From positions 140,348,577-140,412,576 of the forward strand of contig OY282558.1 in NCBI GenBank assembly GCA_958295665.1: a stretch of 64,000 nt of DNA. The letters are read 5' to 3'. Below, one piece after another: positions 21,101-34,868 of this stretch (the stretch's first letter is position 1; every line of letters starts with the position of its first letter). This DNA is from Tipula vernalis (Eukaryota > Arthropoda > Insecta > Diptera > Tipulidae). Both the position numbers and the translations under genes were made by a program. The notes beneath the pieces were generated by a model. It made no database searches. It was not told where the DNA came from and saw only the letters and a list, made by a program, of their open reading frames with translations.

Positions 21101-23627
21101 TAGGGTTAAAGCAATGGCTATTTGTTTTTGCCAAATGATTTTCTGATCTAGTTTGCGTGTGTAATCCGGTTCGAACGACCAAACTATGTATGTTTGTTTG
21201 ATCGGTGAAATTGTTGTATTGGTCTATTTCCATCAGCAACAATTCACATATTATTCTCAAATATTTGGTAAATGTCCTCAAATGATACATCTAAGTAGCA
21301 TTATTCTTAGGAGTAAAATTAGGTGCTAGAGTTTTAATCTCGAACACATTTAAAGCATGCAGATAGCATCACATTCTAACATACAATACAGTAATGATGT
21401 AACGATTACCTTGTAAAGATGTTTTTGGTGATTCTGTTAGATTCAGTCGCTGCTTTTTTTTAGAAAGCCGAAGAGAAATGTTTATTTTATAATCTCTAAA
21501 TAATCTAGAAACTTCATTTAATATTCTTTTAACACATCCTGTTTCCTGTAAACTCAACGTCATTTAGATTTTCATCATTTTTCCTTTATTTCACATGAAG
21601 CTTTACAATTTTATTATTTAAAATCCTATAAAATCTGAAGTAGGTGTGCTACAAAACGAAAAAAAAAATTCTAGACGCGTGCCTAAGGAATGGGGTGAGG
21701 TTTAGATTTTTCTTTTATTTTAATGCACAGTGGTTTTTCCGCAACAACAACACACACCAAGTTAAATCAATTAAAATAATTTTATTTTGTAACTAAACAT
21801 AATATATGGTTTGTGTTCTATGGTTTATGCTTATGCTATTGTTGGTTACGCCTATTCTAGATAGTTCTAGAACTTTTTTTTTTGTTATTTTTTTTTTTGA
21901 ATTAATTCCACCCACATTTTTATTAGTAACTAGTTTTGTAATTTTATTTATAGAATAATTGTTTTTTCCGATTTTCCATTCAATTAAAATTTTAAATTGA
22001 AAATAAATTCTCGATATATTGGCGTTAAAATTGGAATAAATTAGAATATGATTAGGTGAACTAAAAAAATGAAAAACATAAAGGGTTAATTTATTGTTGA
22101 GTGCGGTATTCTTAATTCCCTTTTTATGCTTGTATGTGTAATTTGAGACAATTTACAGTCTTATGTTCTGTATATATGAAAAAAAACCTTGATCCTATTT
22201 CACCGCCGTTATAGGATGTATATACATAAAAGCTCTGTAAAAAATTTCTGAAATTTTATATCCTTTTAGTGCGTATGTCTGTGTTTGTGTTTTTGTGACC
22301 CTTTTTTTTAACTCTCCAGAATAATCTAAAACTAACACCGTAGGATTTTTTATTTTATTTGGATAAGCATAATACAGAACTATAAAGGCAAAATATGTCC
22401 CAACCACATAATATATTTTCATGTTTTGATGGTTGTATGTGTGTGTGTGTGGTATTCCCATTTTTATTTTTTATTTTTTAAGTTGGAATCAGAAGTTAAG
22501 TGAAATGAAAATGGAAACACTCTTTTTTATGTTGTTTAAATTTTGAATATTAAATTACAAATTTTTTTCTCTATTTTCTTAATTAATTTTTAATTATAAG
22601 ACATAAAATTAGGATGGATACGACGAGATAGCCTAGCTACAGGGTTTTGATCCTAAAACAATTAGCAAATGAATTTTGTGCTCTATAAAATATACAAGAA
22701 TGGATGTAGGTAGTTAAAAATGAAATTTTGCAGTAATCCCGACAAATGCACCATCAAAAGCTCAGCGCAACAAAAACGAAAGGAAAATTCATTGCTTTTA
22801 TCCATCTCTACGGATGACACATTAAAATGGAAAACAACAAAAAAAAATTGTATACCGTTTATATTGCTTTAAAAATATAGTTTTAATGTCAGGGACAAAT
22901 ACGATGTAACAAAACAGAAAAAAAAATGCGGTGACAGTCAGTTGTAAAAGACAATTTATTATACCACCGTATTCTGGTTGTGTCTCCAATTTATTCTCGT
23001 GCCCAACTCATCCCACCACCACACACAGTGTACACAACAAAAATATTGGTATCCTGTTTTGTTTTTAATTTAATTTCATGGCCTCATACCAACCCCGATC
23101 ATATTAACATGTCGTACAATAAACTATTTTATCGATATACATTTTTTTGGTGGTTGGTGATGGTGGATGGGTGTAGCGTTTTGGGTGAATGGCGATAGTT
23201 TCGATTGTACATAAAAATAAAAATCTTTTATATTTTATTTATTGATAAATAATTGGAAAATTATTTAAATTAAAAATTGTAAACAAATTTGGGAAACGGA
23301 TAGAAATGAGATTTTTATTATTTTTTATCGTATTTGTATTTTGAATTTTTTAGTCGAAGTACATTCCAATTAAAGTATTTATTCGCAATTTAACCTGAAT
23401 CCGACTAATTTCAATTGTATTTTTCTAACTGAACAAACTAAAATCTCTTCCGGAGGTAGACCCTATTTAGTGCATTCCAAATATGCATCATCCTTACTGT
23501 TCGATTTGACTAACTGGCAGAATACATTTCCATGTTTTATTAAGATCCACGGTTCAATTTGAGAACCTTGTGGAATTTCGGTGGTAATTTTGATTAGTTT
23601 ACGTTTCTTTCAATTATTTAAAAATTA
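21101..23627. other. AT-rich noncoding region
   Basis: Mostly A/T runs with a short GT repeat at 22436-22452. Several short reading frames occur, none with recognisable motifs. I see no gene, RNA or named repeat. Confidence 0.55.
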
Positions 23628-24089
23628 TTAAAAATTAATGAAAAGCGTTACATCTGTAGCATCGATTAAGCTGATAGCAGTATCGTTGTCTGTCCATGTC
23701 AATGGTCCACACATTTCTTCAGACAACGAAGCCACTAAATGGTTTGAGCATGTGTTAACATAAGACACGATTCGGTAACCGAACTGACTAGGAATCCGTA
23801 CCGGTAAACCACAATTCGAATTGACAAAATATCTATTATCCCTAGCCACACATGGATAAATAGAAAGCAAGCCAAATCCCATCCTATAGTTGACTTTGAC
23901 CGTAACAATAGTCACTTTGTCATCTAGAGTATTGGTCAACAATAATTCGACTTTAAAGCCTGATTTACCAACAGCTTCGAAGCTGTATATAAATTTGGCA
24001 TTAAATTCAGCGTATAGTGTGCAAAACTCTGACTTTAGTGTACAGCGAAACTCTGACTTAGACAAAATTCTCAATTCAGCGTGTAACAA
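23628..24089 (-). CDS. Unrecognised 153-codon open frame, hypothetical
   Basis: An open frame in otherwise AT-rich DNA with a fairly ordinary amino-acid mix and several cysteines toward its C-terminal half (YPCVARDN, NSNCGLPVRIP, VNTCSNH, EMCGPLTW). I see no signal peptide or known motif. The part from about residue 20 onward looks more protein-like than the first residues, so an upstream exon or a remnant of a mobile-element protein are both possible. An overlapping plus-strand frame exists at 23890-24165. I regard this as unproven. Confidence 0.25.
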   Translation of the reverse strand: MLHAELRILSKSEFRCTLKSEFCTLYAEFNAKFIYSFEAVGKSGFKVELLLTNTLDDKVTIVTVKVNYRMGFGLLSIYPCVARDNRYFVNSNCGLPVRIPSQFGYRIVSYVNTCSNHLVASLSEEMCGPLTWTDNDTAISLIDATDVTLFINF

Positions 24090-24444
24090 AAGTTTGGCTT
24101 CAACGTTCCTATGTGGTACTTTAAAATATAACGAGAAACATACATTTTATAAATATTTATTTTAAATTATAAAAATTAATAATTCATCAAAACATGAATG
24201 TACTATGATACATGAAGATACATGAAGACTTTTGACAGTGAGTAAAAGTGATGACAAGACAGAATGGACGAGCTCATACAATTTTCCTCTGTCGTCTATT
24301 ATTGCAACCTATAACAATTCGGCTGCACACATGAAATACAGTAGTTACACCTTAGAAATAAATAATTGTTGGTTGTTATTTTTATATAAATTTTACGTCT
24401 ATGCCAGGTCCTAGTGGACCGCCACTCAAACTTATCCTAACCTC
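24090..24444. other. Short AT-rich flank of satellite A
   Basis: No gene seen. The boundary with the satellite falls near 24445, just after a short less AT-rich stretch around 24405-24440. Confidence 0.5.
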
Positions 24445-27400
24445 CTTCAGAATCTGTATTTATTTTGCCAACTTGCATTTGGATTGCTCGAATATTTCTA
24501 ACCATTTAATAGACAATTCGATTTTATTGAAAATCAACTGTGCTTTAGCCCACAGATTTTGAACGGCAAAAATCTAAAATGCTCCGATTACGTTGGTCAA
24601 TAGCTGTATCAATAGGCTTCAGGATCTGTATTTATTTTGCCAGCTTGCATTTGGATGGTTTGAATATTTCTAACCATTTAATAGAAAATTCGATTTTATT
24701 GAAAATCAACTGTGCTTTAGCCCACAGATTTTGAACGGCAAAAATCTAAAATGCTCCGATTACGTTGGTCAATAGCTGTATCAATAGGCTTCAGGATCTG
24801 TATTTATTTTGCCAACTTGCATTTGGATTGCTCGAATATTTCTAACCATTTAATAGAAAATTCGATTTTATTGAAAATCAACTGTGCTTTAAAAGCCCAC
24901 AGAATTCGAACGGCAAAAATCTAAAATGCTCCGATTACGTTGGTTAATAGCTGTATCAATAGGCTTTAGGATCTGTATTTATTTTGCCAGCTTGCATTTG
25001 GATTGCTCGAATATTTCTAACCATTTAATAGAAAATTCGATTTTATTGAAAATCAACTGTGCTTTAAAAGCCCACAGATTTTGAACGGCAAAAATCTAAA
25101 ATGCTAAAATGTCAATAGCTCTATCAATAGGCTTCAGGATCTGTATTTATTTTGCCAACTTGCATTTGGATTGCTCGAATATTTCTAACCATTTCGAAGA
25201 AAATTCGATTTTATTGAAAATCAACTGTGCTTTAGCCCACAGATTTTGAACGGCAAAAATTTAAAATGCTCCGATTACGTTGGTCAATAGCTCTATCAAT
25301 AGGCTTCAGGATCTGTAATTATTTTGCCAACATGCATTTGGATTGTTAGAATATTTCTAACCATTTCAAAGAAAATTCGATTTTATTGAAAATCAACTGT
25401 GCCTTAGCCCACAGATTTTTAACGGCAAAAATCTAAAATGCTCCGATTACGTTGGTCAATAGCTCTATCAATAGGCTTCAGGATCTGTATTTATTTTGCC
25501 AACTTGCATTTGGATTGCTCGAATATTTCTAACCATTTCAAAGAAAATTCGATTTTATTGAAAATCAACTGTGCTTTAGCCCACAGATTTTGAACGGCAA
25601 AAATCTAAAATGCTCCGATTACGTTGGTCAATAGCTTTATCAATAGGCTTCAGGATCTGTATTTATTTTGCCAACTTGCATTTGGATTGCTCGAATATTT
25701 CTAACCATTTCAAAGAAAATTCGATTTTATTGAAAATCAACTGTGCTTTAGCCCACAGATTTTGAACGGCAAAAATCTAAAATGCTCCGATTACGTTGGT
25801 CAATAGCTCTATCAATAGGCTTCAGGATCTGTATTTAATTTGCCAACTTGCATTTGGATTGCTCGAATATTTCTAACCATTTCAAATAAAATTCGATTTT
25901 ATTGAAAATCAACTGTGCTTTAAAGCCCACAGATTTTGAACGGCAAAAATCTAAAATGCTCCGATTACGTTGGTCAATAGCTCTATCAATAGGCTTCAGG
26001 ATCTGTATTTATTTTGCCAACTTGCATTTGGATTGCTCGAATATTTCTAACCATTTCAAAGAAAATTCGATTTTATTGAAAATCAACTGTGCTTTAGCCC
26101 ACAGATTTTGAACGGCAAAAATCTAAAATGCTCCGATTACGTTGGTCAATAGCTCTATCAATAGGCTTCAGGATCTGTATTTATTTTGCCAACTTGCATT
26201 TGGATTGCTCGAATATTTCTAACCATTCCAAAGAAAATTCGATTTTATTGAAAATAATGTGCTTTAGCCCACAGATTTTCAATGGCAAAAATCTAAAATG
26301 CTCCGATTACGTTGGCCAATAGCTCTATCAATAGGCTTCAGGATCTGTATTTATTTTGCCAACTTGCATTTGGATTGCTCGAATATTTCTAACCATTTCA
26401 AAGAAAATTCGATTTTATTGAAAATCAACTGTGCTTTAGCCCACAGATTTTGAACGGCAAAAATCTAAAATGCTCCGATTACGTTGGTCAATAGCTCTAT
26501 CAATAGGCTTCAGGATCTGTATTTATTTTGCCAACTTGCATTTGGATTGCTCGAATATTTCTAACCATTTCAAATAAAATTCGATTTTATTGAAAATCAA
26601 CTGTGCTTTAAAGCCCACAGATTTTGAACGGCAAAAATCTAAAATGCTCCGATTACGTTGGTCAATAGCTCTATCAATAGGCTTCAGGATCTGTATTTAT
26701 TTTGCCAACTTGCATTTGGATTACTCGAATATTTCTAACCATTTCAAAGAAAATTCGATTTTATTGAAAATCAACTGTGCTTTAGCCCACAGATTTTGAA
26801 CGGCAAAAATCTAAAATGCTCCGATTACGTTGGTCAATAGCTCTATCAATAGGCTTCAGGATCTGTATTTATTTTGCCAACTTGCATTTGGATTGCTCGA
26901 ATATTTCTAACCATTTCAAAGAAAATTCGATTTTATTGAAAATCAACTGTGCTTTAGCCCACAGATTTTGAACGGCAAAAATCTAAAATGCTCCGATTAC
27001 GTTGGTCAATAGCTCTTTCAATAGGCTTCAGGATCTGTATTTATTTTGCCATCTTGCATTTGGATTGCTCGAATATTTCTAACCATTTCAAAGAAAATTC
27101 GATTTTATTGAAAATCAACTGTGCTTTAGCCCACAGATTTTGAACGGCAAAAATCTAAAATGCTCCGATTACGTTGGTCAATAGCTCTATCAATAGGCTT
27201 CAGGATCTGTAATTATTTTGCCAACTTGCATTTGGATTGCTCGAATATTTCTAACCATTTCAAAGAAAATTCGATTTTATTGAAAATCAACTGTGCTTTA
27301 GCCCACAGATTTTGAACGGCAAAAATCTAAAATGCTCCGATTACGTTGGTCAATAGCTGTATCAATAGGCTTCAGGATCTGTATTTATTTTGCCATCTTG

Positions 27401-30400
27401 CATTTGGATTGCTCGAATATTTCTAACCATTTCAAAGAAAATTCGATTTTATTGAAAATCAACTGTGCTTTAGCCCACAGATTTTGAACGGCAAAAATCT
27501 AAAATGCTCCGATTACGTTGGTCAATAGCTCTATCAATAGGCTTCAGGATCTGTATTTATTTTGCCAACTTGCATTTGGATTACTCGAATATTTCTAACC
27601 ATTTCAAAGAAAATTCGATTTTATTGAAAATCAACTGTGCTTTAGCCCACAGATTTTGAACGGCAAAAATCTAAAATGCTCCGATTACGTTGGTCAATAG
27701 CTCTATCAATAGGCTTCAGGATCTGTATTTATTTTGCCAACTTGCATTTGGATTGCTCGAATATTTCTAACCATTTCAAAGAAAATTCGATTTTATTGAA
27801 AATCAACTGTGCTTTAGCCCACAGATTTTGAACGGCAAAAATCTAAAATGCTCCGATTACGTTGGTCAATAGCTCTATCAATAGGCTTCAGGATCTGTAT
27901 TTATTTTGCCAACTTGCATTTGGATTGCTCGAATATTTCTAACCATTTCAAATAAAATTCGATTTTATTGAAAATCAACTGTGCTTTAAAGCCCACAGAT
28001 TTTGAACGGCAAAAATCTAAAATGCTCCGATTACGTTGGTCAATAGCTCTATCAATAGGCTTCAGGATCTGTATTTATTTTGCCAACTTGCATTTGGATT
28101 ACTCGAATATTTCTAACCATTTCAAAGAAAATTCGATTTTATTGAAAATCAACTGTGCTTTAGCCCACAGATTTTGAACGGCAAAAATCTAAAATGCTCC
28201 GATTACGTTGGTCAATAGCTCTATCAATAGGCTTCAGGATCTGTATTTATTTTGCCAACTTGCATTTGGATTGCTCGAATATTTCTAACCATTTCAAAGA
28301 AAATTCGATTTTATTGAAAATCAACTGTGCTTTAGCCCACAGATTTTGAACGGCAAAAATCTAAAATGCTCCGATTACGTTGGTCAATAGCTCTATCAAT
28401 AGGCTTCAGGATCTGTATTTATTTTGCCAACTTGCATTTGGATTGCTCGAATATTTCTAACCATTTCAAATAAAATTCGATTTTATTGAAAATCAACTGT
28501 GCTTTAAAGCCCACAGATTTTGAACGGCAAAAATCTAAAATGCTCCGATTACGTTGGTCAATAGCTCTATCAATAGGCTTCAGGATCTGTATTTATTTTG
28601 CCAACTCGCATTTGGATTACTCGAATATTTCTAACCATTTCAAAGAAAATTCGATTTTATTGAAAATCAACTGTGCTTTAGCCCACAGATTTGGAACGGC
28701 AAAAATCTAAAATGCTCCGATTACGTTGGTCAATAGCTCTATCAATAGGCTTCAGGATCTGTATTTATTTTGCCAACTTGCATTTGGATTGCTCGAATAT
28801 TTCTAACCATTTCAAATAAAATTCGATTTTATTGAAAATCAACTGTGCTTTAAAGCCCACAGATTTTGAACGGCAAAAATCTAAAATGCTCCGATTACGT
28901 TGGTCAATAGCTCTATTAATAGGCTTCAGGATCTGTATTTATTTTGCCAACTTGCATTTGGATTGCTCGAATATTTCTAACCATTTCAAAGAAAATTCGA
29001 TTTTATTGAAAATCAACTGTGCTTTAGCCCACAGATTTTGAACGGCAAAAATCTAAAATGCTCCGATTACGTTGATCAATAGCTCTATCAATAGGCTTCA
29101 GGATCTGTATTTATTTTGCCAACTTCCATTTGGATTGCTCGAATATTTCTAACCATTTCAAAGAAAATTCGATTTAATTGAAAATCAACTGTGCTTTATA
29201 GCCCACAGATTTTGAACGGCAAAAATCTAAAATGCTCCGATTACGTTGGTCAATAACTATATCACTAGGCTTCAGGATCTGTATTTATTTTGCCAACTTG
29301 CATTTGGATTGCTCGAATATTTCTAACCATTTCAAAGAAAATTCGATTTTATTGAAAATCAACTGTGCTTTAGCCCACAGATTTTGAACGGCAAAAATCT
29401 AAAATGCTCCGATTACGTTGGTCAATAGCTCTATCAATAGGCTTCAGGATCTGTATTTATTTTGCCAACTTGCATTTGGATTGCTCGAATAATTCTAACT
29501 ATTTCAAAGAAAATTCGATTTTATTGAAAATCAACTGTGCTTTAGCCCACAGATTTTGAACGGCAAAAATCTAAAATGCTCCGATTACGTTGGTCAATAG
29601 CTCTATCAATAGGCTTCAGGATCTGTATTTATTTTGCCAGCTTGCATTTGGATTGCTCGAATATTTCTAACCATTTAATAGAAAATTCGATTTTATTGAA
29701 AATCAACTGTGCTTTAGCCCACAGATTTTAAATGGCAAAAATCTAAAATGCTCCGATTACGTTGGTCAATAGCTATATCAATAGGCTTTAGGATCTGTAT
29801 TTATTTTGCCATCTTGCATTTGGATTGCTCGAATATTTCTAACCATTTCAAAGAAAATTCGATTTTATTGAAAATCAACTGTGCCTTTAGCCCACAGATT
29901 TTGAACGGCAAAAATCTAAAATGCTCCGATTACGTTGGTCAATAACTATATCACTAGGCTTCAGGATCTGTATTTATTTTGCCAACTTGCATTTGGATTG
30001 CTCGAATATTTCTAACCATTTCGAAGAAAATTCGATTTTATTGAAAATCAACTGTGCTTTAGCCCACAGATTTTGAATGGCAAAAATCTAAAATGCTCCG
30101 ATTACGTTGGTCAATAGCTATATCAATAGGCTTCAGGATCTGTATTTATTTTGCCATCTTGCATTTGGATTGCTCGAATATTTCTAACCATTTCAAAGAA
30201 AATTCGATTTTATTGAAAATCAACTGTGCTTTTAGCCCACAGATTTTGAACGGCAAAAATCTAAAATGCTCCGATTACGTTGGTCAATAACTATATCACT
30301 AGGCTAAAGGACCTGTATTTATTTTGCCATCTTGCATTTGGATTGCTCGAATATTTCTAACCATTTCATTGAAAATTCGATTTTATTGAAAATCAACTGC

Positions 30401-33015
30401 GCTTTAGCCCACAGATTTTGAACGGCAAAAATCTAAAATGCTCCGATTACGTTGGTCAATAGCGGTATCAATAGGCTTTAGGATCTGTATTTATTTTGCC
30501 ATTTAGCATTTGGATTGTTTGAATATTTCTAACCATTTAATAGAAAATTCGATTTTATTGAAAATTAATTTAGCCCACAGATTTTGAACGGCAAAAATCT
30601 AAAATGCTCCGATTACGTTGGTCAATAGCTATATTAATAGGCTTTAGGATCTGTATTTATTTTGCCAGCTTGCATTTGGATTGCTCGAATATTTCTAACT
30701 ATTTCAAAGAAAATTCGATTTTATTGAAAATCAACTGTGCTTTTAGCCCACAGATTTTGAACGGCAAAAATCTAAAATGCTCCGATTACGTTGGTCAATA
30801 ACTATACCACTAGGCTTCAGGATCTGTATTTATTTTGCCATCTTGCATTTGGATTGCTCGAATATTTCTAACTATTTCATAGAAAATTCGATTTTATTGA
30901 AAATCAACAGTGCTTTAGCCCACAGATTTTGAACGGCAAAAATCTAAAATGCTCCGATTACGTTGGTCAATAGCTGTATCAATAGGCTTTAGGATCTGTA
31001 TTTATTTTGCCATCTTGCATTTGGATTGCTCGAATATTTCTAACCATTTAATAGAAAATTCGATTTTATTGAAAATCAACTGTGCTTTAAAGCCCACAGA
31101 TTTTGAACGGCAAAAATCTAAAATGCTCCGATTACGTTGGTCAATAGCTGTATCAATAGGCTTCAGGATCTGTATTTATTTTGCCATCTTGCATTTGGAT
31201 TGCTCGAATATTTCTAACCATTTCAAAGAAAATTCGATTTTATTGAAAATCAACTGTGCTTTAAAGCCCACAGATTTTGAACGGCAAAAATCTAAAATGC
31301 TCCGATTACGTTGGTCAATAGCTCTATCAATAGGCTTCAGGATCTGTATTTATTTTGCCAACTTGCATTTGGATTACTCGAATATTTCTAACCATTTCAA
31401 ATAAAATTCGATTTTATTGAAAATCAACTGTGCTTTAGCCCACAGATTTTGAACGGCAAAAATCTAAAATGCTCCGATTACGTTGGTCAATAGCTCTATC
31501 AATAGGCTTCAGGATCTGTATTTATTTTGCCAACTTGCATTTGGATTGCTCGAATATTTCTAACCATTTCAAAGAAAATTCGATTTTATTGAAAATCAAC
31601 TGTGCTTTAGCCCACAGATTTTGAACGGCAAAAATCTAAAATGCTCCGATTACGTTGGTCAATAGCTCTATCAATAGGCTTCAGGATCTGTATTTATTTT
31701 GCCAACTTGCATTTGGATTGCTCGAATATTTCTAACCATTTCAAATAAAATTCGATTTTATTGAAAATCAACTGTGCTTTAAAGCCCACAGATTTTGAAC
31801 GGCAAAAATCTAAAATGCTCCGATTACGTTGGTCAATAGCTCTATCAATAGGCTTCAGGATCTGTATTTATTTTGCCAACTTGCATTTGGATTACTCGAA
31901 TATTTCTAACCATTTCAAAGAAAATTCGATTTTATTGAAAATCAACTGTGCTTTAGCTCACAGATTTTGAACGGCAAAAATCTAAAATGCTCCGATTACG
32001 TTGGTCAATAGCTCTTTCAATAGGCTTCAGGATCTGTATTTATTTTGCCAACTTGCATTTGGATTGCTCGAATATTTCTAACCATTTCAAAGAAAATTCG
32101 ATTTTATTGAAAATCAACTGTGCTTTAGCCCACAGATTTTGAACGGCAAAAATCTAAAATGCTCTGATTACGTTGGTCAATAGCTCTATCAATAGGCTTC
32201 AGGATCTGTATTTATTTTGCCAACTTGCATTTGGATTGCTCGAATATTTCTAACCATTTCAAAGAAAATTCGATTTTATTGAAAATCAACTGTGCTTTAA
32301 AGCCCACAGATTTTGAACGGCAAAAATCTAAAATGCTCCGATTACGTTGGTCAATAGCTCTATTAATAGGCTTCAGGATCTGTATTTATTTTGCCAACTT
32401 GCATTTGGATTGCTCGAATATTTCTAACCATTTCAAAGAAAATTCGATTTTATTGAAAATCAACTGTGCTTTAGCCCACAGATTTTGAACGGCAAAAATC
32501 TAAAATGGTCCGATTACGTTGGTCAATAGCTCTATCAATAGGCTTTAGGATCTGTATTTATTTTGCCAACTTCCATTTGGATTGCTCGAATATTTCTAAC
32601 CATTTCAAAGAAAATTCGATTTAATTGAAAATCAACTGTGCTTTATAGCCCACAGATTTTGAACGGCAAAAATCTAAAATGCTCCGATTACGTTGGTCAA
32701 TAACTATATCACTAGGCTTCAGGATCTGTATTTATTTTGCCATCTTGCATTTGGATTGCTCGAATATTTCTAACCATTTCAAAGAAAATTCGATTTTATT
32801 GAAAATCAACTGTGCTTTAGCCCACAGATTTTGAACGGCAAAAATCTAAAATGCTCCGATTACGTTGGTCAATAACTATATCACTAGGCTTTAGGATCTG
32901 TATTTATTTTGCCAACTTGCATTTGGATTGCTCGAATAATTCTAACTATTTCAAAGAAAATTCGATTTTATTGAAAATCAACTGTGATTACCTTGGTCAA
33001 TAACAATATTAATAG
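24445..33015 (-). repeat. Satellite A: ~172-bp tandem repeat, about 50 copies
   Basis: The monomer is 172 bp; variants with extra A bases at CTTTAAAGCCC are 174 bp. Copies are arranged head to tail. Central copies are nearly identical, while those at both edges are more diverged (AATAG in place of CAAAG, TTTAGG in place of TTCAGG), the usual pattern of a homogenised satellite. Landmarks on the plus strand are AATTCGATTTTATTGAAAAT, CACAGATTTTGAACGGC and TGCTCCGATTACGTTGGTCA. It is annotated on the minus strand because its reverse complement aligns with satellites B and C. Repeated short open frames (MLRLRWSI...) are artefacts of the monomer. Confidence 0.98.
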
Positions 33016-33016
33016 G

Positions 33017-34558
33017 CTCCATAGAAATGGAGCAGGCTTGAACAACCATCATTTCGGTATCCGTATCCATCTCCGGAAGATCAACCCCTTCCTTCCCGAC
33101 GTTTACTTCAGGCTGGTTTCCCACTTGCGTATTCACTTTATCCGAAACCGATCACTCGGTTTGTTTCCGCGAGGAGAGTTAGGGACTTCCTGTTTAACAG
33201 CATAACTGACAACCTAGAGTCCCTTTAGCCTCCTCTTGTTTCACTATCTTCCAGTTCTTTGCCGGAAGATTTGGGTTACTTGCCTGGATGATCACAATGA
33301 CCTCCTCAGGCTTCTCTGGCTTGGTTGGCAACCAGACGCGTGCCCTCGGTCTGCTCGGAATTTCCTCCTTACTGATCGCCTCCAGGTTCGCGCCCTGCCA
33401 TACCTAGCCTACTTTAGCCACTGCCATTCTATACAGATCCACCGATCTTTTATCTAAGCACGCAGTCAACTTAACGCGCCCCTGATACCACCCAGCATCC
33501 CTACAGGAGTTCAGTTCGTTGTGAACCAACTTCCATTTTTCAGCCGTAGTGCTCCTGTCTTCTTGACCGCTGTCAATGACGGTTAACATCAAGGCATGCT
33601 GCTTCAAGATTTCGCTGAACAGCTTCATCTTTTGGTCATTTTGGGCTTCTGTGGTCACCGTGGCTCGTTTAGCTTCGCCTGGTACTTCCTCATCAATTGA
33701 CCTCATTCTTTTCGAACCAAGATCCTTATTGAAAGTGCCGCTGCCGAAAACTTTCCTCGCCCATGCCACAGATTACTTTTGTTCTGCTATTAACTGCTCC
33801 TCTGGGGTAGCAGTCAGCCTTTCCAAAATTTTGTGCGCCGACCGTTTTTCACGATATCGTCGCTTCGCCGGAGGGACCCCTTCCGATCTCCTGCTTCTTC
33901 GTTTGGCTCCGGCTTCGCTTCTACCTGGATTTAATGTCACTGTATTGCTTCCCTCCGCCGCTAAGGGGGGAGCCCTACCTTTAAGTTTCAAGCTACTCCC
34001 TTCCTTGTTGTTTCCCGATTTTTGAAGGGTACCGGCCTCTATTTCTTTGATTTTGGTATCATTCAGGCTATTCCCACGAGTATCGGAGAAACATGGGTCC
34101 ACCTGTGCAGAGATCCTAATACACAGGTAAGGCTAAATACAACTGGAGGTCGACAGGTATCCAGAGGGCTCCGTTAGCGACTGGGCTTTGTTAAATGGGC
34201 CCCCAGCCTAGTTGATCATCAGCACGCGTCGCTTAACACCTTAATCCAGCCCATTCGGCTCGCTAGCCCCCCGGCCTCCCAGCACCGCCTTTCCTCCACC
34301 GAGATTCTCTCTGTCATTCACCTATTCACATGTAGAACCCAATCCAATGGGATCCATAACATTCCCAGGGTCACCCGTTTGTAGGGTACGTATCCCACTA
34401 ACCACCCGCGGACACTCCGGAGGTGCAGAGAGGACGTAATGCACAGTCCGCCGTGATTATTGGTGAATGGTTTTCTGGCGCCATCCGTTCGCCTTTCAAT
34501 GCTGGGCATCAGAGGCACTCAGAATTTATTGAACCAAGGTCCCACTCCTCAGTTCTCT
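33017..34558 (-). mobile_element. LOA-like non-LTR element, 5' portion only
   Basis: The minus strand carries part of the 5' UTR (34558-34103) and most of ORF1. It is cut at its 3' end by the edge of satellite A near 33016. Its 5' side lacks about 100 bp present in the copy at 10845-13916 and meets an R1-like element in head-to-head orientation at 34558/34559. No target duplication is visible. Confidence 0.75.
33220..34102 (-). pseudogene. LOA-like ORF1 (Gag-like) with two in-frame stops
   Basis: One minus-strand frame reads from FSDTRGN through ATPEEQLIAEQK, then TAA (33775-33773), AWARKVFGSG, a long middle region with VKLTACLDKRSVDLYRMAVA, then TAG (33406-33404), and on through SRPRARVWLPTKPEKPEEVI and NPNLPAKNWKIVKQEEAKGT to about 33220. 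Apart from the two stops the frame is kept. ORF1 proteins of this type bind element RNA. Zinc knuckles expected further 3' are missing because the element is cut off. Confidence 0.75.
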
Positions 34559-34855
34559 TGGAGGAACACAGATGGCAGTGGTCAGTTTCCCAACGGATGG
34601 GTCGTCAGCCGCATTCGACAAACTACCATAGTGGCCAAGTGCTACAAATGCTGGGAGTACGGTCACCGTGCTAGCGCCTGTAAAGGGGCAGACAGGTCAA
34701 AACATTGGCTTAGATGTAGTAGAAAAGGACACTTGGCTAAAGAATGTTCCAAATGCGTGGATCCAAGCTGCGTGCTGTGTCAGGGGAAAACTGAGAGCGG
34801 GCATACTTCTGGCAGCAGCAGTTCCCAGTATACCAGAAGGCCTTCCGGGCGGTAA
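34559..34855 (+). pseudogene. R1-like ORF1 C-terminal fragment with CCHC knuckles
   Basis: Only the C-terminal part of the Gag-like protein remains. CYKCWEYGHRASAC is a complete CCHC knuckle. The next, LRCSRKGHLAKEC, has lost its first cysteine (W-L-R-C). CVLC...GH is a third, incomplete one. The stop is at 34853-34855, 13 bp before the ORF2 ATG, the close spacing usual in these elements. Confidence 0.75.
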
Positions 34856-34868
34856 CTAAAAAGAAAGC

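Noticed and set aside
24445..33015. A repeated 65-75-codon protein (MLRLRWSI...) and a 151-codon version
   Set aside because: The frame is the satellite monomer itself. It is broken at most units by the 172-bp length and extends only where a 174-bp variant changes phase.
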